64,000 nucleotides of DNA, taken from Spodoptera frugiperda. Its lineage: Eukaryota; Arthropoda; Insecta; Lepidoptera; Noctuidae. The notes beneath the pieces are model-generated. The model worked only from the letters and a program-made list of their open reading frames with translations, had not been told where the DNA came from and ran no database searches. The stretch is from NCBI RefSeq assembly GCF_023101765.2, contig NC_064238.1, forward strand, positions 6,322,001 to 6,386,000. The letters run 5' to 3'. Of the stretch, positions 13,695 to 27,906 are shown in pieces. The translations under genes and the position numbers were made by a program. How positions within the stretch are numbered: the stretch's first letter is position 1; every line of letters starts with the position of its first letter.

Positions 13695-16600
13695 AAATCC
13701 ATAAGGTATTAAATAAAAGTGGATCATAACATATCTGCAGAGTACCTATACGTAGGTATACAAAAATCAATTAATTAATTCAGCGTATATCATTATCAGA
13801 TACGATAATGCCACGGTACATATTTAATTCGCTAAATTATTCAGTCATGTCCGTGAAAATTAACCGATCAAATAGCGCATCACATTATTTGTGAATGCTT
13901 ATTATTATGCAGGCTGAAATAATGAACCACGTGCCACCCTTTGTAAGCCTTCAGTTTATTATAAACTACCGTACCCACCTCATTTTATCATGGACAGAGT
14001 TAAATTTTATTACCTTCATAACAGTTACAATTCGTCGTCCAGCAAAGATCACTAAATGGACGTCACACGTGCCAAAATGTATGCCAGTAAATGTATTATG
14101 TATGAAAATTTTAATTAAACTCGAATGTGGCATGAATTTTCCACATCCACAGTTAGAGCTTTAATTGAAATTTGTTGGTTCACCGAAACGATTACTGAGC
14201 AATTGATATTTTAATTGTTTATGCAAATAACGCATCAAGAAGGTCTGCGTACATTTGAATAAACTTCTCTTACGTCACGTCTCGTATAGTGCCTTCACCG
14301 TACCCAGTTACCTACTAATTCACTTTAAATATTCCGTCTGTAAAAATAAAGTCTCCGGATTCCTTTCATTGTAATTCTATTTCTGAAAGATGACTTCTTA
14401 TAACGCAGGAGTAACAGGCAAACTGAATTGATTTCAATATTCCCTCTACACTTTTCCTTTGGATATTTTTCGTTCCTGTTCTACATTTTACATAAACTAA
14501 TTTCCTTGGCAATATTGGTCTTGCGACAGTTCTGTAGGCACGGGCGCCTCCCTCAAAAAGAAACTCGTCGAGTCGGGCCTTCGACGACCAAATCAAATCA
14601 TTCGACCTTATCGATCACTCCGAGAAAACTTACAACTAAATTTATTTGCGTATCTGTAGACACGATTGCCGGTGAGGCTTGAGGTATACAGTGATTTATG
14701 GAGTGAAAGTTGCAGCGGTAACATTACAGTGTACCTACCTGCCGTCTAGGTACGGCATTAATCCAATAGTGCTGCTGATTTAACGCAATTGCTGAGGTTG
14801 CATCCCCTTCGTAGTGCCACAGGGCCAGTCACCCTTCACTGAAGGGGAAACGTTAATACGAGGATATGAGAATTTACTGTTTAATCCAGCTGCAGGCCAA
14901 TTTGTTAATATTTTCATTCAATCCACTTAAAAGCATGGCTATATGTAAATTTTATACGAAAGTATGTTATCGTGCACGTATTTGCTGCTATGATATACTT
15001 AAGCGTTAAAACGTTTAGGCAAATTGAAAATACGACTTAAAAATGCTTTGTAAAATGTTTTTATGCTGAATTCAATAGTCGAATGCTTTGTGTATTGTTT
15101 ATTGAAGAGGTCATTAATTGTGGTCGGCATGTAAACACCGGAATGTTGGGTGCAGCGTTTGATGTGGTCGGCTCGGGCTAGCACGCCCTTTATCAATTAC
15201 GCCTAAACAAGAAAAATGACCGTCCGTAAGCCTACACAAGGCTAATTAAAGCAAGTAGGTAAATTTCGGCAAGAGCGAGTGTTGTCCCCGCACCCCAACC
15301 ACCCACGAGCCGTGTTCATCCCTCTCGGAACAGGTGGTTAAACTTTTGCGTAATTTCATTAAGAGACGCGTATATTTTGATCAACACACAAAAAATTCAC
15401 TTTTTATAAGCTTCGGCGTCCATGCCGTCTTACACCCGTGATTAATTTTAATTATATCCACTAATTTCATTTTTTAATGGAGACATTAAAAAATCTTTAT
15501 GTTTTTCGTTTCCCTAAAGATTTTGGAGGTGGTGTTATTTCTTTTTATGGTGGGGTCACGGTGTCTTCACCTACAGCGGTATTTCAAAACATCAATAAAT
15601 CATTCACGCTAGATTAAATAGTAGTTGACCTCTCCCTCCGAGGAGCAAACACCATTACGAGTAGTTTAGGGGGGTTTCTCGAGAAAAAATCACACCAGCA
15701 CACTTTATTAAACGTTTTGGTGTTAGAGCAGTATTACCGATAGAATTTATTTCACTTTGAGTTGTGTTGCAATCTGTTCACAATAATTGGAAATTTATAA
15801 GATAGACGTTTTATTAAAACTGTTGAAGGCCAATCTTTCGGTAGCATCGGGCGCCCGGAGACGTATAATGCATTTTACTTCTGTAGTATACAAATTTGTG
15901 TAAAAATACAGTTAATTTAACTTACCAGACAAAAATCATGTATACTGTAACTTTAATAATAATTTAAAGCATTTCAACCTATATGCCAAACATTGAAGAT
16001 GTTATCAGTTGACCTTGCTTGAACCTCTAAAATAAACGTATGCCTATATCAATATGTTGGTTTAATATTCCATATCTAAACTAGCAGAATACTCATAGAT
16101 CAAATAGCACCAAGTCAAACCAATACGTTTGGCCAATATATCGGCTAGCATTTCGTGTGATATTAATACGGCAACCGTGAGATACGCGAAGGTATGCCTC
16201 AAGAATATGATAATAAGTTATGTACTAATATTTCAACTTCCACAAGACTTTGTAAGACCTTCACGCGCCCATATACATAAATATATGGGAATTATTTGCG
16301 TTCTTTCAACCATTTCAAAGAAATAGAAGAGACAGATGTAATGTATGATCAAATCCAGGTACTGCGTATACCTACTCGTAAGTAAGGAGGTCAATCAGGG
16401 CTTTTGGTCTGAATTGAATGATTTATAGGTATACCTCATGTTACAGAAGATTCAAGGTTTTCCTTTAATTTTGCGTATCTATTGAGTATTATAGAAAGTA
16501 TTCCAAACCGATAATGTTCTTTACGTCGTATTTTTTCTCGACTCCCTCTTCTAATCATTTCATAGTTCTTTTAGGCTAGCAAACATAAACAATACGATTA

Positions 16601-19600
16601 AAAACTATACGTACAAAGTAATTAAATGTTAAATCTATCATAATCAAGCTGCATTTAAACTTCGTTGCTCCCATAAGCTTCACAAAGTTTTAACATCGCA
16701 TGTTTCACTTTCATTTCCCGGACATCATGCATTAATGTCTATCTGTCTGCCTATTAAAAACGTTGCCTCGACATGACATAAAACGTTTATTAATTTCACA
16801 ATTTCATTCAGCTAAATTTATGCAATTAGGGTATTCTGTATTTAATATACGAGATTTCATTGTAAATAGTGTCCCAATAATTTTGACTGTACATAGACTA
16901 GGGATAGAAAACTACTTAGTATTAGCCGCAAGTAAATTGAAACTTTCTTAGTAAAACAATAACAAATACAATTCATTTTGCATATTGCCAAAATAAACAA
17001 TTTCATTAAAGCAAATCCTCTAAGATTTGAACGTCACTAAGTTAGTGACTTTGACGGCCGAGAACAGTGAGTGAGGCGTCGCGTGTCGCTTCTGCGTCAC
17101 ACGTTAGTTTGTCTGCTCTGTCACCTACTTTGCATCATAATCGAATTTCCACAAAGTAAAACAAAATCTCGTAGTCGCATTAATATTCAGTGATAGGGCC
17201 CAACGCATCGCCGCCGGATTGACGTTTAACATGCAAATTGCAATCTGAAAATCTAGCGAAATTGTGTGCCACTAAATATTTTCGACATTATTAATTCAGG
17301 ACACAGTTGTTTGAATCGGCAGCTAGAATATAATTTAAATGTTAAACGAATTTGTGCCACTAACGCTAAATTAGACTGGGGCGCTGGCCGCCGGGAATTT
17401 AATCGGACAGGTGAATCTACGAAACATGCATTTATTCATTTTGCTTTTGCGTTCGTTTTGAATGTTTTCATTCGTATTGTCTAGCCGGTCTTATATATTC
17501 TATTGAATACAGTTCAATTGGAAAGTATTTGCATTTAACTTTAAACAAATGCTGTGTATACAAGTTAGTAACATCAGTAAATAACATCCGAATATATAAA
17601 GCCCCAAAGGTTGCAAGGAACAAACACAATCTACATGTAAAGGACTTGAGGAAAGACAAAAAGCCTGCCCAAATGCAATACATTTTAGCAGATAGCCACG
17701 AGACAGCGGGTCATTCTAAAAGTGCGGAACGATTAAAGTGAAAGAGGGGAGACAAGACGCCTCAGCTGTACGCGGCCCAGTGATGGATACGAAGAATAAA
17801 TCAGGTCGCAGCACTCGTCGGCGATGACCAGATGTGCCCCCACTAATGTATTACCTCAGGTCATTCAGTACTTCCAAGTTATTGCCTCGCCTCAGCCACG
17901 TAACTCATACGGCGACCACACCCGCTTTAATATTTCTTTAGTCTTAATAAATTTATGAAATGAGTTTTAATTTTTTAAGGCAATTTATTGCAAGAATGTG
18001 TACTTTATACACCACGAAATATGAGTTATTTATTATACTTTAATTTCGTAAATTATGTATTAAAATTATTATAGTACCCGACTGGTTCCCACAAACGCCT
18101 TGTTATTAAATATTAAATCACAAAATTACTGTCTACAATTAACGAATGTGTTTTATTAACACCATTAATCTGCATGTCCCCTTGCAAAGCCAGGATATAC
18201 CCCTTCAGGGTTGTACCCTAAAGTTAATTTCGTAAACCAAAACATAGACGTTGCCCTTCAGTGAATAATAAGACATGTCCCTAGTGACGAAATAATGGAC
18301 AAAACAATACTATTCGATCGATATTAATGAATGAATGAATGAATTCTCTTAATCATGTTAAATGTACGTTCATAGAAAGATAAATTGGACGCAAGATTTT
18401 TATAGTTTAACATATAGATACTATTTAAAAATAGGTATGATTTAGACTTATAAAGTACACACAGACATTTAAGATTTAATGAGGTAAGTCATAAAAATAA
18501 TTTAGAAAACTAATAAAAATAGTTGGTTAAAATTATTGTGATTTCAACTGTGAATGAGATTAACAGATAGCTGAGAAAAATACATTTTGATACTAGTGCA
18601 CGCATTGGACAGTATCAATCTCTATGGTCCTCTATCAATTATATGTAGATACGTAGTATGAATGGCTCTCCACGCCTAAAGTGGCCTGATAACTAACACG
18701 GAACATCCATCCCCATTGATCAAATCATCGAATTTCCGCCCCTTGCAATTGCAATCGCTCCCGAATTTGCAAGGGTCCCTCTATGATTTCATCGTATTCA
18801 GAAAACTCACTTTATATCAATTTTCATAACAAAACACGGTATTATATCAACCTTGTTTTTCCCAAAGGATATGGAGATGCCCAAAAAGTTACTTTTCAAC
18901 AAAGTGTGAGGAGATTCTATAATAAAAATTATAATAATGCTTAGCATGTTGAAAACCGACACAAACTTAGTTGTTTAGAATTGGCGTTAAACACAAAAGC
19001 AATAAAAATAAATTAATAGTCTAACTTAAACGGACTACACATCATAATTCAGAAATTACTATTGATTATAATTTGCTAACACTAGTCCACACCTAACTCG
19101 ATGCCAAATTTAGTAGTCGTAATAAACTCTCATTGATGGTATTAACCGTCCAGCCAGCCGCCAAGCAAACAAGACGAGTAATCAAACTGATTAGGTGCTG
19201 CAGCATCGCGTTTGATCATTGCACAACAATAACAGTCCAGTAACTACCAATATACGAAATGCGAACACACTGGATGTTTGACAACAATAGCGACACCTAT
19301 CGACATATTTATTCGTTAACCGCAGTTAACAAAAAGCCGCGGTATTTTCCCATCAGCTAACAATAAATAGGAGTCCGCACCGTCGGTAACGTAGAAATAT
19401 AAACGGGAAATGATTCATTCCCAATTTCGACATATGCACGAATTGAAAGGTCGGCTGCGAGTGACGTATTTTTAATTACCTTCTACCGCGTCGTCGGATC
19501 GACTCCATATTGAATTTCTATAGTGGACAATAAATAAGTCGAGAGCCACCTCGGTCTCACGTTCCCTTTTAACTATCGGACCCGTGTGGGATACCGGCAT

Positions 19601-21742
19601 CGTAATTAAAAGTCAAATCCATCTATATTCTCTAACGTGTTACGAGTACGTAATAAAACCTTTTTCAGCACTCAACGGCATTGGCAATCATATCGATATC
19701 AAAGTTGGAATTGGAATCGTAAATGAAACTGTATTACTTCCGTTTCGATCGCGAATCTCTGTGCTGTTAGTATTAGGTTTATAAAGGTGTGTTTAGGTAA
19801 AAAGTTAGGTATTTTAATTACCCCAATCTTGATCGAATCTCCGTGCTAGCTGATTGAATTTCCGGACGAGGCTATCTCTCGTATTTGCGGAGCGTTGCGG
19901 GCGGCGGCAGCGTGCTCGCTCCGGCTCACTGGCCTGTGACGTCACGCCGTCGATTACATTTTTTTATTATTTGCTACTGTAAACAGGTTGCTCATAAAGT
20001 CTAGTCCTGTCTTTTTGTTATGGCAGCCATGATTAAACGCGATATTAATAGAGTTTTGTGTTCGTCGTTTTTCTCTTGTCTCGATAAGTTGCTTTTATCT
20101 TGTCTTTCGTAGCGGTTATTGTAAATACTTTCTTCACAAACAGGACTTTATTGTTATTGCACACTTTTGAATAACAATATACTGTTATTGCAAAATATGA
20201 ACAAACTAGCACCTCAGACATCTAAGGCAGATGCCACATCCAGTTGGCCGCAGATAGCATCACCCTTCGAAAACCTAATTTCCTTGACTAGCGGCGGTCA
20301 GACGACAGACGTAGTCGCCGGAATAGTTACCTGCGCAGATACGAATGTATAACTTGCAGACTCTTTGAGAAACATTTGAGCTAATAACAGAAGAAAGAAA
20401 CTTGGGAAGACGAATTTATGTTAAAGGAAATGGCTACACGGGGAAGACACATACTTGTATTATATTAAATCTAATAGGCTTTGATATTCTTTTGTTAAAT
20501 ATGAAGATTTTCTAAGATTTTAAGTATCTGTTAATGGATGGTAAACCGATAAACATAAGCATTATGTTACGATTAATTTCGTCGTAAAAACGACATAATA
20601 TAATAATATCATAACAGAAAAAGTACATAAAAACCAATATTTCTAGAATTGGGCCTACGATACACAATTTCCCTAAACCCATTAAAATCTCACAAGGTAC
20701 TCGCGAGTCGTGAGCACCGCGATTGAGATACTCGAAACGAAACGTTAGCAACGTAACCGTATACTTGTGGGGCTCTATGATTGATGTGACGGGTAATAAG
20801 GCCCACAAGTATTGCAATTTGTTTACCCTTATCGCTTTAATATACTTTCGTGCGCACAAAGACAGGTTTTCGTATCGTATTTTATACCGATCAACAATGC
20901 CGACCCCGACGTTCACCGATAATTGGAGAAAAAGTCCCCAAGGAGCCAATTTTGCTGACGCTGCTTGTAAAGCGGGAGGCATCCATACGAAGAAATAAAT
21001 TATAAACGATCCATCATTCTTTGCTGTTGACAAATATAGCGCAACGCATTTAATATCATAACAGGAAAAACTTAACCGATAGCTTTTTTCACCGGCCGAC
21101 GAAAGCGTGATGGATTTGGTATTATTACTAAATTGGCCGTGGACCTTGTTGTACTCATGTTTTTCGCTCCATTATTAATTTTTGTATAGAAAATTGTTTC
21201 CTTAGCACCTTAACACGAAAGTTGTAAACATTATTTTATTAGAGGAATTTAAAAGAAACAGTAACGTGTTATGTAGTCTATTTTAACGCAATATCTTCCA
21301 AGCCACATAGCACTCAGACAGTGTTCAACTTAATGAAATGTGAAAAAGTGTCAATTAGACTGTAGTCTCCAATAAATACAAAAGAAGCCAGACTGAAGGA
21401 ACCGCGCTGTAAACAATATAAAATACACGTTACTGTTCCCATATAAATATGACATCATTATGTGAAATAAACCTTGTCCTATTCCTATATACGTATAAAC
21501 ATACATAATAATAAAATGCCATAATATTATTTCGTAAATAAAACATGAAATGTTAAATAAACATTTCCATGAATTTATAATTTGTTCAGTAAATTAACAT
21601 CAATCCGTAAACAGTTACAACATGATTTGTATTATATTTATTCCGTAATTAATTCATACGTCCAGATTTATTAATATTTGAATTTATTATGTCGGTCATG
21701 TATTGCACAGAAACCTACATAATAAGTCCCATTATTAAGATG

Positions 21743-21765
21743 GGTGTGGTGTGGTGTGGTGTGGT
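21743..21765 (+). repeat. GTGTG pentanucleotide microsatellite
   Basis: Four clean tandem units of a GGTGT-type pentamer (ggtgtggtgtggtgtggtgt). Simple repeat, no associated element seen. Confidence 0.9.
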
Positions 21766-24700
21766 TATCATCAATTTAATTGGAGCTAATAATATTTTTT
21801 TAATATTATGCATAATTTTACAGTTAAAGCTATATAAAATACTTTACATCATTTAGTTACCTATTTAATGTTATTATATTAATATACCCTTCTATTCACT
21901 GGTTTTATTATTATTTTCTTCAACAAATAACCTTAATAATATTACTATACTGTGCACACGTCTGGATATCTAAGTTTTGTGAGTTTTTATTGTGATCAAT
22001 ATGGTAGGCTTGGTCGCCATCCTTCGATTCGGCACGTGTCAGTCATAAACCTGCTTTTACTGGGACGACAACCCCGCCCTTTGGGTAAGGACATTCAGGG
22101 GGATAGCCGCAGTAAAAAAACGAACTGTTAAACACTTCGAAGCTAGGTCTTGTCAGCCTGGTAAAATATATGGCGGATAGACGTGACTAAGAAAAGTTCT
22201 ATTATCAAATAGCAACCCAGCTTGATTGATGGCACTAGCCACGATTGCTAAAATAGAAAAGATTTGAACATCTTCAGTAATTGAATTCTCGTCTCAAGCA
22301 GCTGTATGTATAAATAAAGTAGTTGAAGTAGCGTTTTACAATTGAAAAAAAGATATTACTTCAAATATATAGTGGAAAAACTAGATTCAAGTGCCGGTTA
22401 AATGTAATAATATTACGTCTCTATTCGCTTCTGAAAACCTCACTTGTAGATATTAACTTGTAAAGACGTCAATATATGCTCACATGAGAGAACATTCTAT
22501 TTGAATTCGTAGTTCATAAACTATATTAAACCAACCCTCAGCTATCATTTTATTTCTGACATGATAACATAATATTAAACGTAAACCTGCCTCATAAGAT
22601 AACACTGAGGTACCAAGAATTTTCATCGGCGTCGTCTTGCAGCCGCCTTCGCAATATAAACGCGACGCTCACGCAATAGAGACAACACTCCACTCATACG
22701 CCGCCTGACCTTGGTTAGAAAGAAACGACAGAGATTTCACAAGCACGCCTTTAATTTCTAAAGGTTTTATTGCATTCCCCGCAAGCTCAGACGCTTAAAC
22801 TTTATTGCTGTGGGATTAAAGTAATATTTGCAGCAACTAAATGATGTCGAGGCAATTTCATGATATTAAAAGCTGTCTATGTTGGAGTTCAGGTCAATAG
22901 TTTGGTGTTCCGTGATAGTTTGCGTGGTATAATCGTCGCAGAACTTTCTGTCGTTCACATTCTTGGGCAACGACGTGCGATAACAATACGTTCCTTTTCA
23001 ACTATGTGCGGCGGCTAAATAGTTTGCCTCTTGTACTTCGTCACCGTAGGACGTGTTTACAGTGCAAGAACCCGACTATTGAAAGTATAAACATAACAGA
23101 ACATTCTATTCACAACGTTAAATAAATTAAAAGCAGAAATACAATATTTGAGTGTACCTGTACAGTGTACAATTGCGCATTACTGCCATCGTATAAGTTT
23201 GCAATACGGCGTGACGCGAGTGCGATGCACGGTTCACGGTTGAACGAGTTGGTAAAAATTTTCAGAAAAGCGACAGATAGCTATGAAAGAAGCCCTGCGT
23301 TCGAGAGGCGGTTGAAAAGGGATCGGAAATGTGAGCTCGTTGAAGTGCATTCGCTATTGGTATCGTTTCCGGGTGTACTCGCAGCAACAAAGATACTTTT
23401 ATGAACCTCACTTTGCTACATTTATTTAATAGACGATACATGCAGGTGCCGCTCCGTTCTACCGCTGATATCGGGGCTGCATTTTATAAAAGGATTTACT
23501 GCTTTGTTCAATAAATAAAATGCCACGTTCCTGTAGTCATCAAAAAACAGCGCATGTAGTGATAAATATAAATAATAACTACTTACCACGCAGTTACAAA
23601 AAATACTCTTATTTGGAGTCACGTCATGTACAAGCTAATGTATACGGAAGGGTAGTCTCGATCGATCTGCTCACACCCTCCAGATATGATTAGGAGCTAA
23701 TTGAATCCCGGGGTGAGATCCGCAGTTTAGTTTTCTAATTTACGAGACTTTCCTTTGCTTTGCACAGTGAAGGGTTGAATTTAATTATCTCCACAGCGAC
23801 GACCCTCAACTCAAACTCACAAAAAATGGATGAAATTGCATCTCAATTCGAGAAAAAGCTTCGTTAACCTTCCAACTCTCACTATTCTGACTTTATAATA
23901 CACCGCGCACCGTAGCAGACAAGACGTAGCACCGCTACGAGAGTTCGTAGACCTTCGGATTCGTTATGGCAAATTGCTATTTGATATCCTAAAAATAAAA
24001 GATCTCTTTTACTAAGTCCTTTATATTATTTTTTAAAAGTATCCAGTGAAAGGATAACTTTTTGCTTGATTTATGTTCTTAGTAAGCGACTTTATTTGTA
24101 GCTCATTTTTCTAAAATAGAAATGTATTTACTAAACAAACTACTTCGTAGCATTGCTTTGACTGCTCTGTACATTTCGTTAGTCTTCTTGCTGGTAGTTT
24201 TATTGCGTCACTAATCGGGTGATATTTTTTGCTTGGAATTCGGTGATAATCACTTTCAAGTTGGAGTTTGTATTCAGGCGGCGCACCGCCCGCCGTCGCC
24301 CCTGTGTTGCGAATTTGATAATGAAAGGGCCCCACTTGTGTGCTGCAGAGATAATGTAAATAAGTATGCAAATTATACACCAAGTTCCATTCAAATGAAC
24401 CTTTGCGGCTCTTTAAAGTTTTCCTCAAAGCTGAATCTAACAGTGTGATATATCCACTCGCGGAGCGATCCACCCTGCATTTGAATATTTTGAAATAAGG
24501 AAATGATGTACAAACAGACACGGATTCATGTCGGGAAACTTTCTCCTCGAATCGTATTTATGATGTTATGAGTTTGCAGCAACAGACAGACTGACGCACC
24601 CGATGTAGGGACGCGCGAGTAGGCAACATTATTAAAGAAGTGTAATAAAAAGTTTGTACGTGTGCAATATTGCGTAGTTCATTGGTTCCAAGACATATCG

Positions 24701-27700
24701 CTGGAATGTCTAAACGACTACCTAAACATGTGCATTTGAACCATGGAGAAAAATCTGTATACAACAATTAGTGTACATCAGTAACTCGGCTTCCATTTCA
24801 CCCGACGTTTGGCACGGAATGTGTAAAATATTTTCGGTGTACCAAAGTGAAAGTGTGACGTGATAGCGTGTGACGCGGCGCGCGGCGGCACATCAATCAT
24901 TATCCGCGGCTCGCTCCACGATACTGAAAGAAGCTCTAAAGCAACGCCACTTTGATAATGTATCACGTTTAAAACCGACTTTTAAAGTCCCTCTTTTAAG
25001 TCCCTCCCCCCCTTTATTAAGGCGAACGTGCAAACAAAATAGATTGATACCGGAACTTGATAACGCTTATTGAGTTTTATTTTTTAGAAATTTTATGAAG
25101 ATAAAATACGGTAAAGACCGCAACAATGAAATTCGTATTTTATTTTTGTCAAAAAATATTTGAAGCACATTTACGGAAAATTAAAAAAAAAACGGTACAA
25201 TATCCTATTTTACTGCTTTCTATGAGTATTGTAATATCTACTTAGTTAAGGACTTTCTCTGTTACATACTTTGTCTTGTCTTTTAAACTTCAAGACTATA
25301 AAAACAGGTCGTGCGCGAATGTCTAGGGCCACAATGACAACTTCTCAACTTCTACTCCAATTTTACACAAAGTTGGCAACCCTAATGTTCATCTATCCGA
25401 CTCGTAAATAGCAGACACGACGAAGAATCACAAGAGCTAGACATCGAATCGGAAAGTGTTCAGTTAAAGATAACTAGAAATACAATTTATATCATGTTGC
25501 CGGTAAGTGAAGCGTTTACATGAAAGACATGTAGTGCACACTCTGCCGGCGCAGCCCTGCACTTAACTATGATACGTATTATATTTCCGATAAGTGCGAT
25601 CCAATTTGTTAAGGTTCCGAGAAACGTACCCAGAAGAATGAACGATAAACTGTCATTCAGATGCGGCTCTCCGAGGAAACGAGCACATTCCAGTTCGGGA
25701 ACACCATAAATTGGGTCATCAATCAATATTACTTTCGTATCTTCAATTTGTGTGTAAATTGTTTATATTACATATACATGAACAAACATTGTTCCCGATC
25801 ATTGGCACCGGGAATGGGTATTGCCGTTTTGGTGAACGTCGTTCGGTTGCCACCGCCGCCTGTCGTCTCCGATATCAGCACCACTGTCCGACTATAAAGG
25901 TATACTGGCGTCGTTACTTGGTATTTTCTTAGAATCTGAGCAAGTAGCGAGCTGGGACAGCGCTCGTAATGGCCCAATATATCAAATAGGATTAAGTGTA
26001 AATGAGAGTAGCGCAACCGGCTGATACTTTGTTGTGCGACATGACCGGAATAGATAGGGAGCTATTGATTTTTGTCATTACCAGAAATAGAACAATCTTT
26101 GCCCTAAAAACTTCCAAATATATATAAATAGTCTGCCAATACCATAAAATACAAAAATATTTAACATCAGCAATATAAAAACAATCCCCTTTGCACTTCA
26201 CGCCGAATTAGATGAGCGAATACGAAAACATAACAAAATGGAGTCTGCAAAGTAGCCCAAATAAATCGCATTTGTGAGCGACAGTAGGGCGCGCGGGCGC
26301 GGGTGTGTCGAGACACTACCTCCTGCCCCTACATATGCCAACATTCCTAGTTTCCACCTGAGTGACGCGCCGCACGCTCTATCAAAATATGCAATTTATT
26401 TTTGGTATTGCTTGTTATTTCACCCGCACGTTGTGATCTCTCTGGAAACATATTTCCCGAAATAAACCCGATGTTCAGTTACCAATAAACAAAATTGATA
26501 ACATGAACTCGAACACTACAGTACCGAAGTAAAGGCAATAACCACAGAAGTTTGTACCATTCATTCCAGTAAAGAAATTTTCATAATAAACACTATGTTG
26601 AAGGTGTTTGTTATAAGGTTGAGTATTACAGTGTCGCAGCAGTCTGCAGTTAGTGTAACTACCACAAAGTTGGTCGTAAACACAGTCCAGCGCAGAAAGA
26701 GAAACGAGTTAGCTCGTAATGAGCTTTTTGCTGGATATTTTACACACGATTAATGTGGACGGGGTGGATCACAGTGGCGACATCTCGGATATTTCCCAGA
26801 CGTCGCCGTCTACCGACACGAGTTTCTTTCTTGATTAAAACTCGGAATAATAAACGGCGAAACAATTTTGCTTCGTCGCCGCCGCCCGCCGTCCGTCCCT
26901 CTAGAACAAACTAATATTGAAGTGCGGATGAGCACCACCAAAGCTCCGGTCATTTTAAACCCTTGATGGAATTACTGTTATTAAATATTTTGACAGAACT
27001 ATTTGCTAACGTTCAATAGCATCCCTTTATTATACCATCAAACCGGTTGTGATTTAGTCCTCAAAGAGTTTATTTATATTATCACGGCTAACAATATTTC
27101 ACGTAATTACTTGAGGATATACTTACAATGACTATTACTCTAAAAAAATTATTTTAACAAAGATATATACGGTACCTATTTACCATGGTAACTAAAACAA
27201 TGGTTACCTACATGTCTAAGTGCATATATTCATCTCGACATATGACGCCGTAGATATAGCAATCATTTTAATCGAAAACAAAATCAATTTTTCCGCCAAC
27301 CCAATTCGACAAAAGTTACTATTTGAACGGTAACATCGACAAAAACTTATAACAGGTACAATGTCAATAAAATTCCAATATACAGTTAGTACAGCTAGTA
27401 GTTACAAATGTTATTAGGTACGTCGTACAAGCTCGTGCCGAAAATTGGAAAATTTAATAATTCAACGAAGTTGGAGCTCGACCTACGGTTTTACGTTTTC
27501 ACTCCGGCTCGTCATTAGGGCGCATTCTGTTACTAATTTTCAAAAGTGATCAAATTTACAGATTTTAAATTTTATTCTACAAGAAACTTTTAGCATTTTG
27601 TCCAAAACCTCAATGTGGCCTGATTAGTGGCAACGGTTTCTTCCAATAGTACCTACTTGTACTTTAGTTAAAATTTCACGAACACAATATCTTTTTAATG

Positions 27701-27850
27701 AGGACGAATCTTTTTTGCATAAAAAATAGATGAAAGTAATTAATGACCAAAGTTCAAACTCAATGTCGTTTAGTTTATTCATAACATATAACGCCATTTA
27801 CTTTCTTAAAAGATTGGCACAGATAATGTTTTCTATATTAAATTCGTATA

Positions 27851-27906
27851 ACCTGCCGTACTCAGAGTCATTTAATGATTACCTAACCCATACATACGGC
27901 AGTAAT
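27851..27906. mobile_element. Short TIR MITE, copy C (internally deleted)
   Basis: acctgccgtactcagagtca then tttaatgattacctaaccc matches the left arm of copies A and B. It is followed within about 10 bp by catacggcagtaat, a short remnant of the opposite end. The spacer and most of the right arm are missing. Confidence 0.6.

Noticed and set aside
20512..21033. 173-codon minus-strand open frame
   Set aside because: It begins with TTG rather than ATG, shows no recognisable domain and lacks splice-consistent ends. One such frame in 64 kb on two strands is not surprising.
24111..24521. 136-codon minus-strand frame with an acceptor-like tctctgcag inside
   Set aside because: A phase-1 entry at this acceptor runs into a stop before any good donor, so it cannot follow exon D as a normal internal exon.
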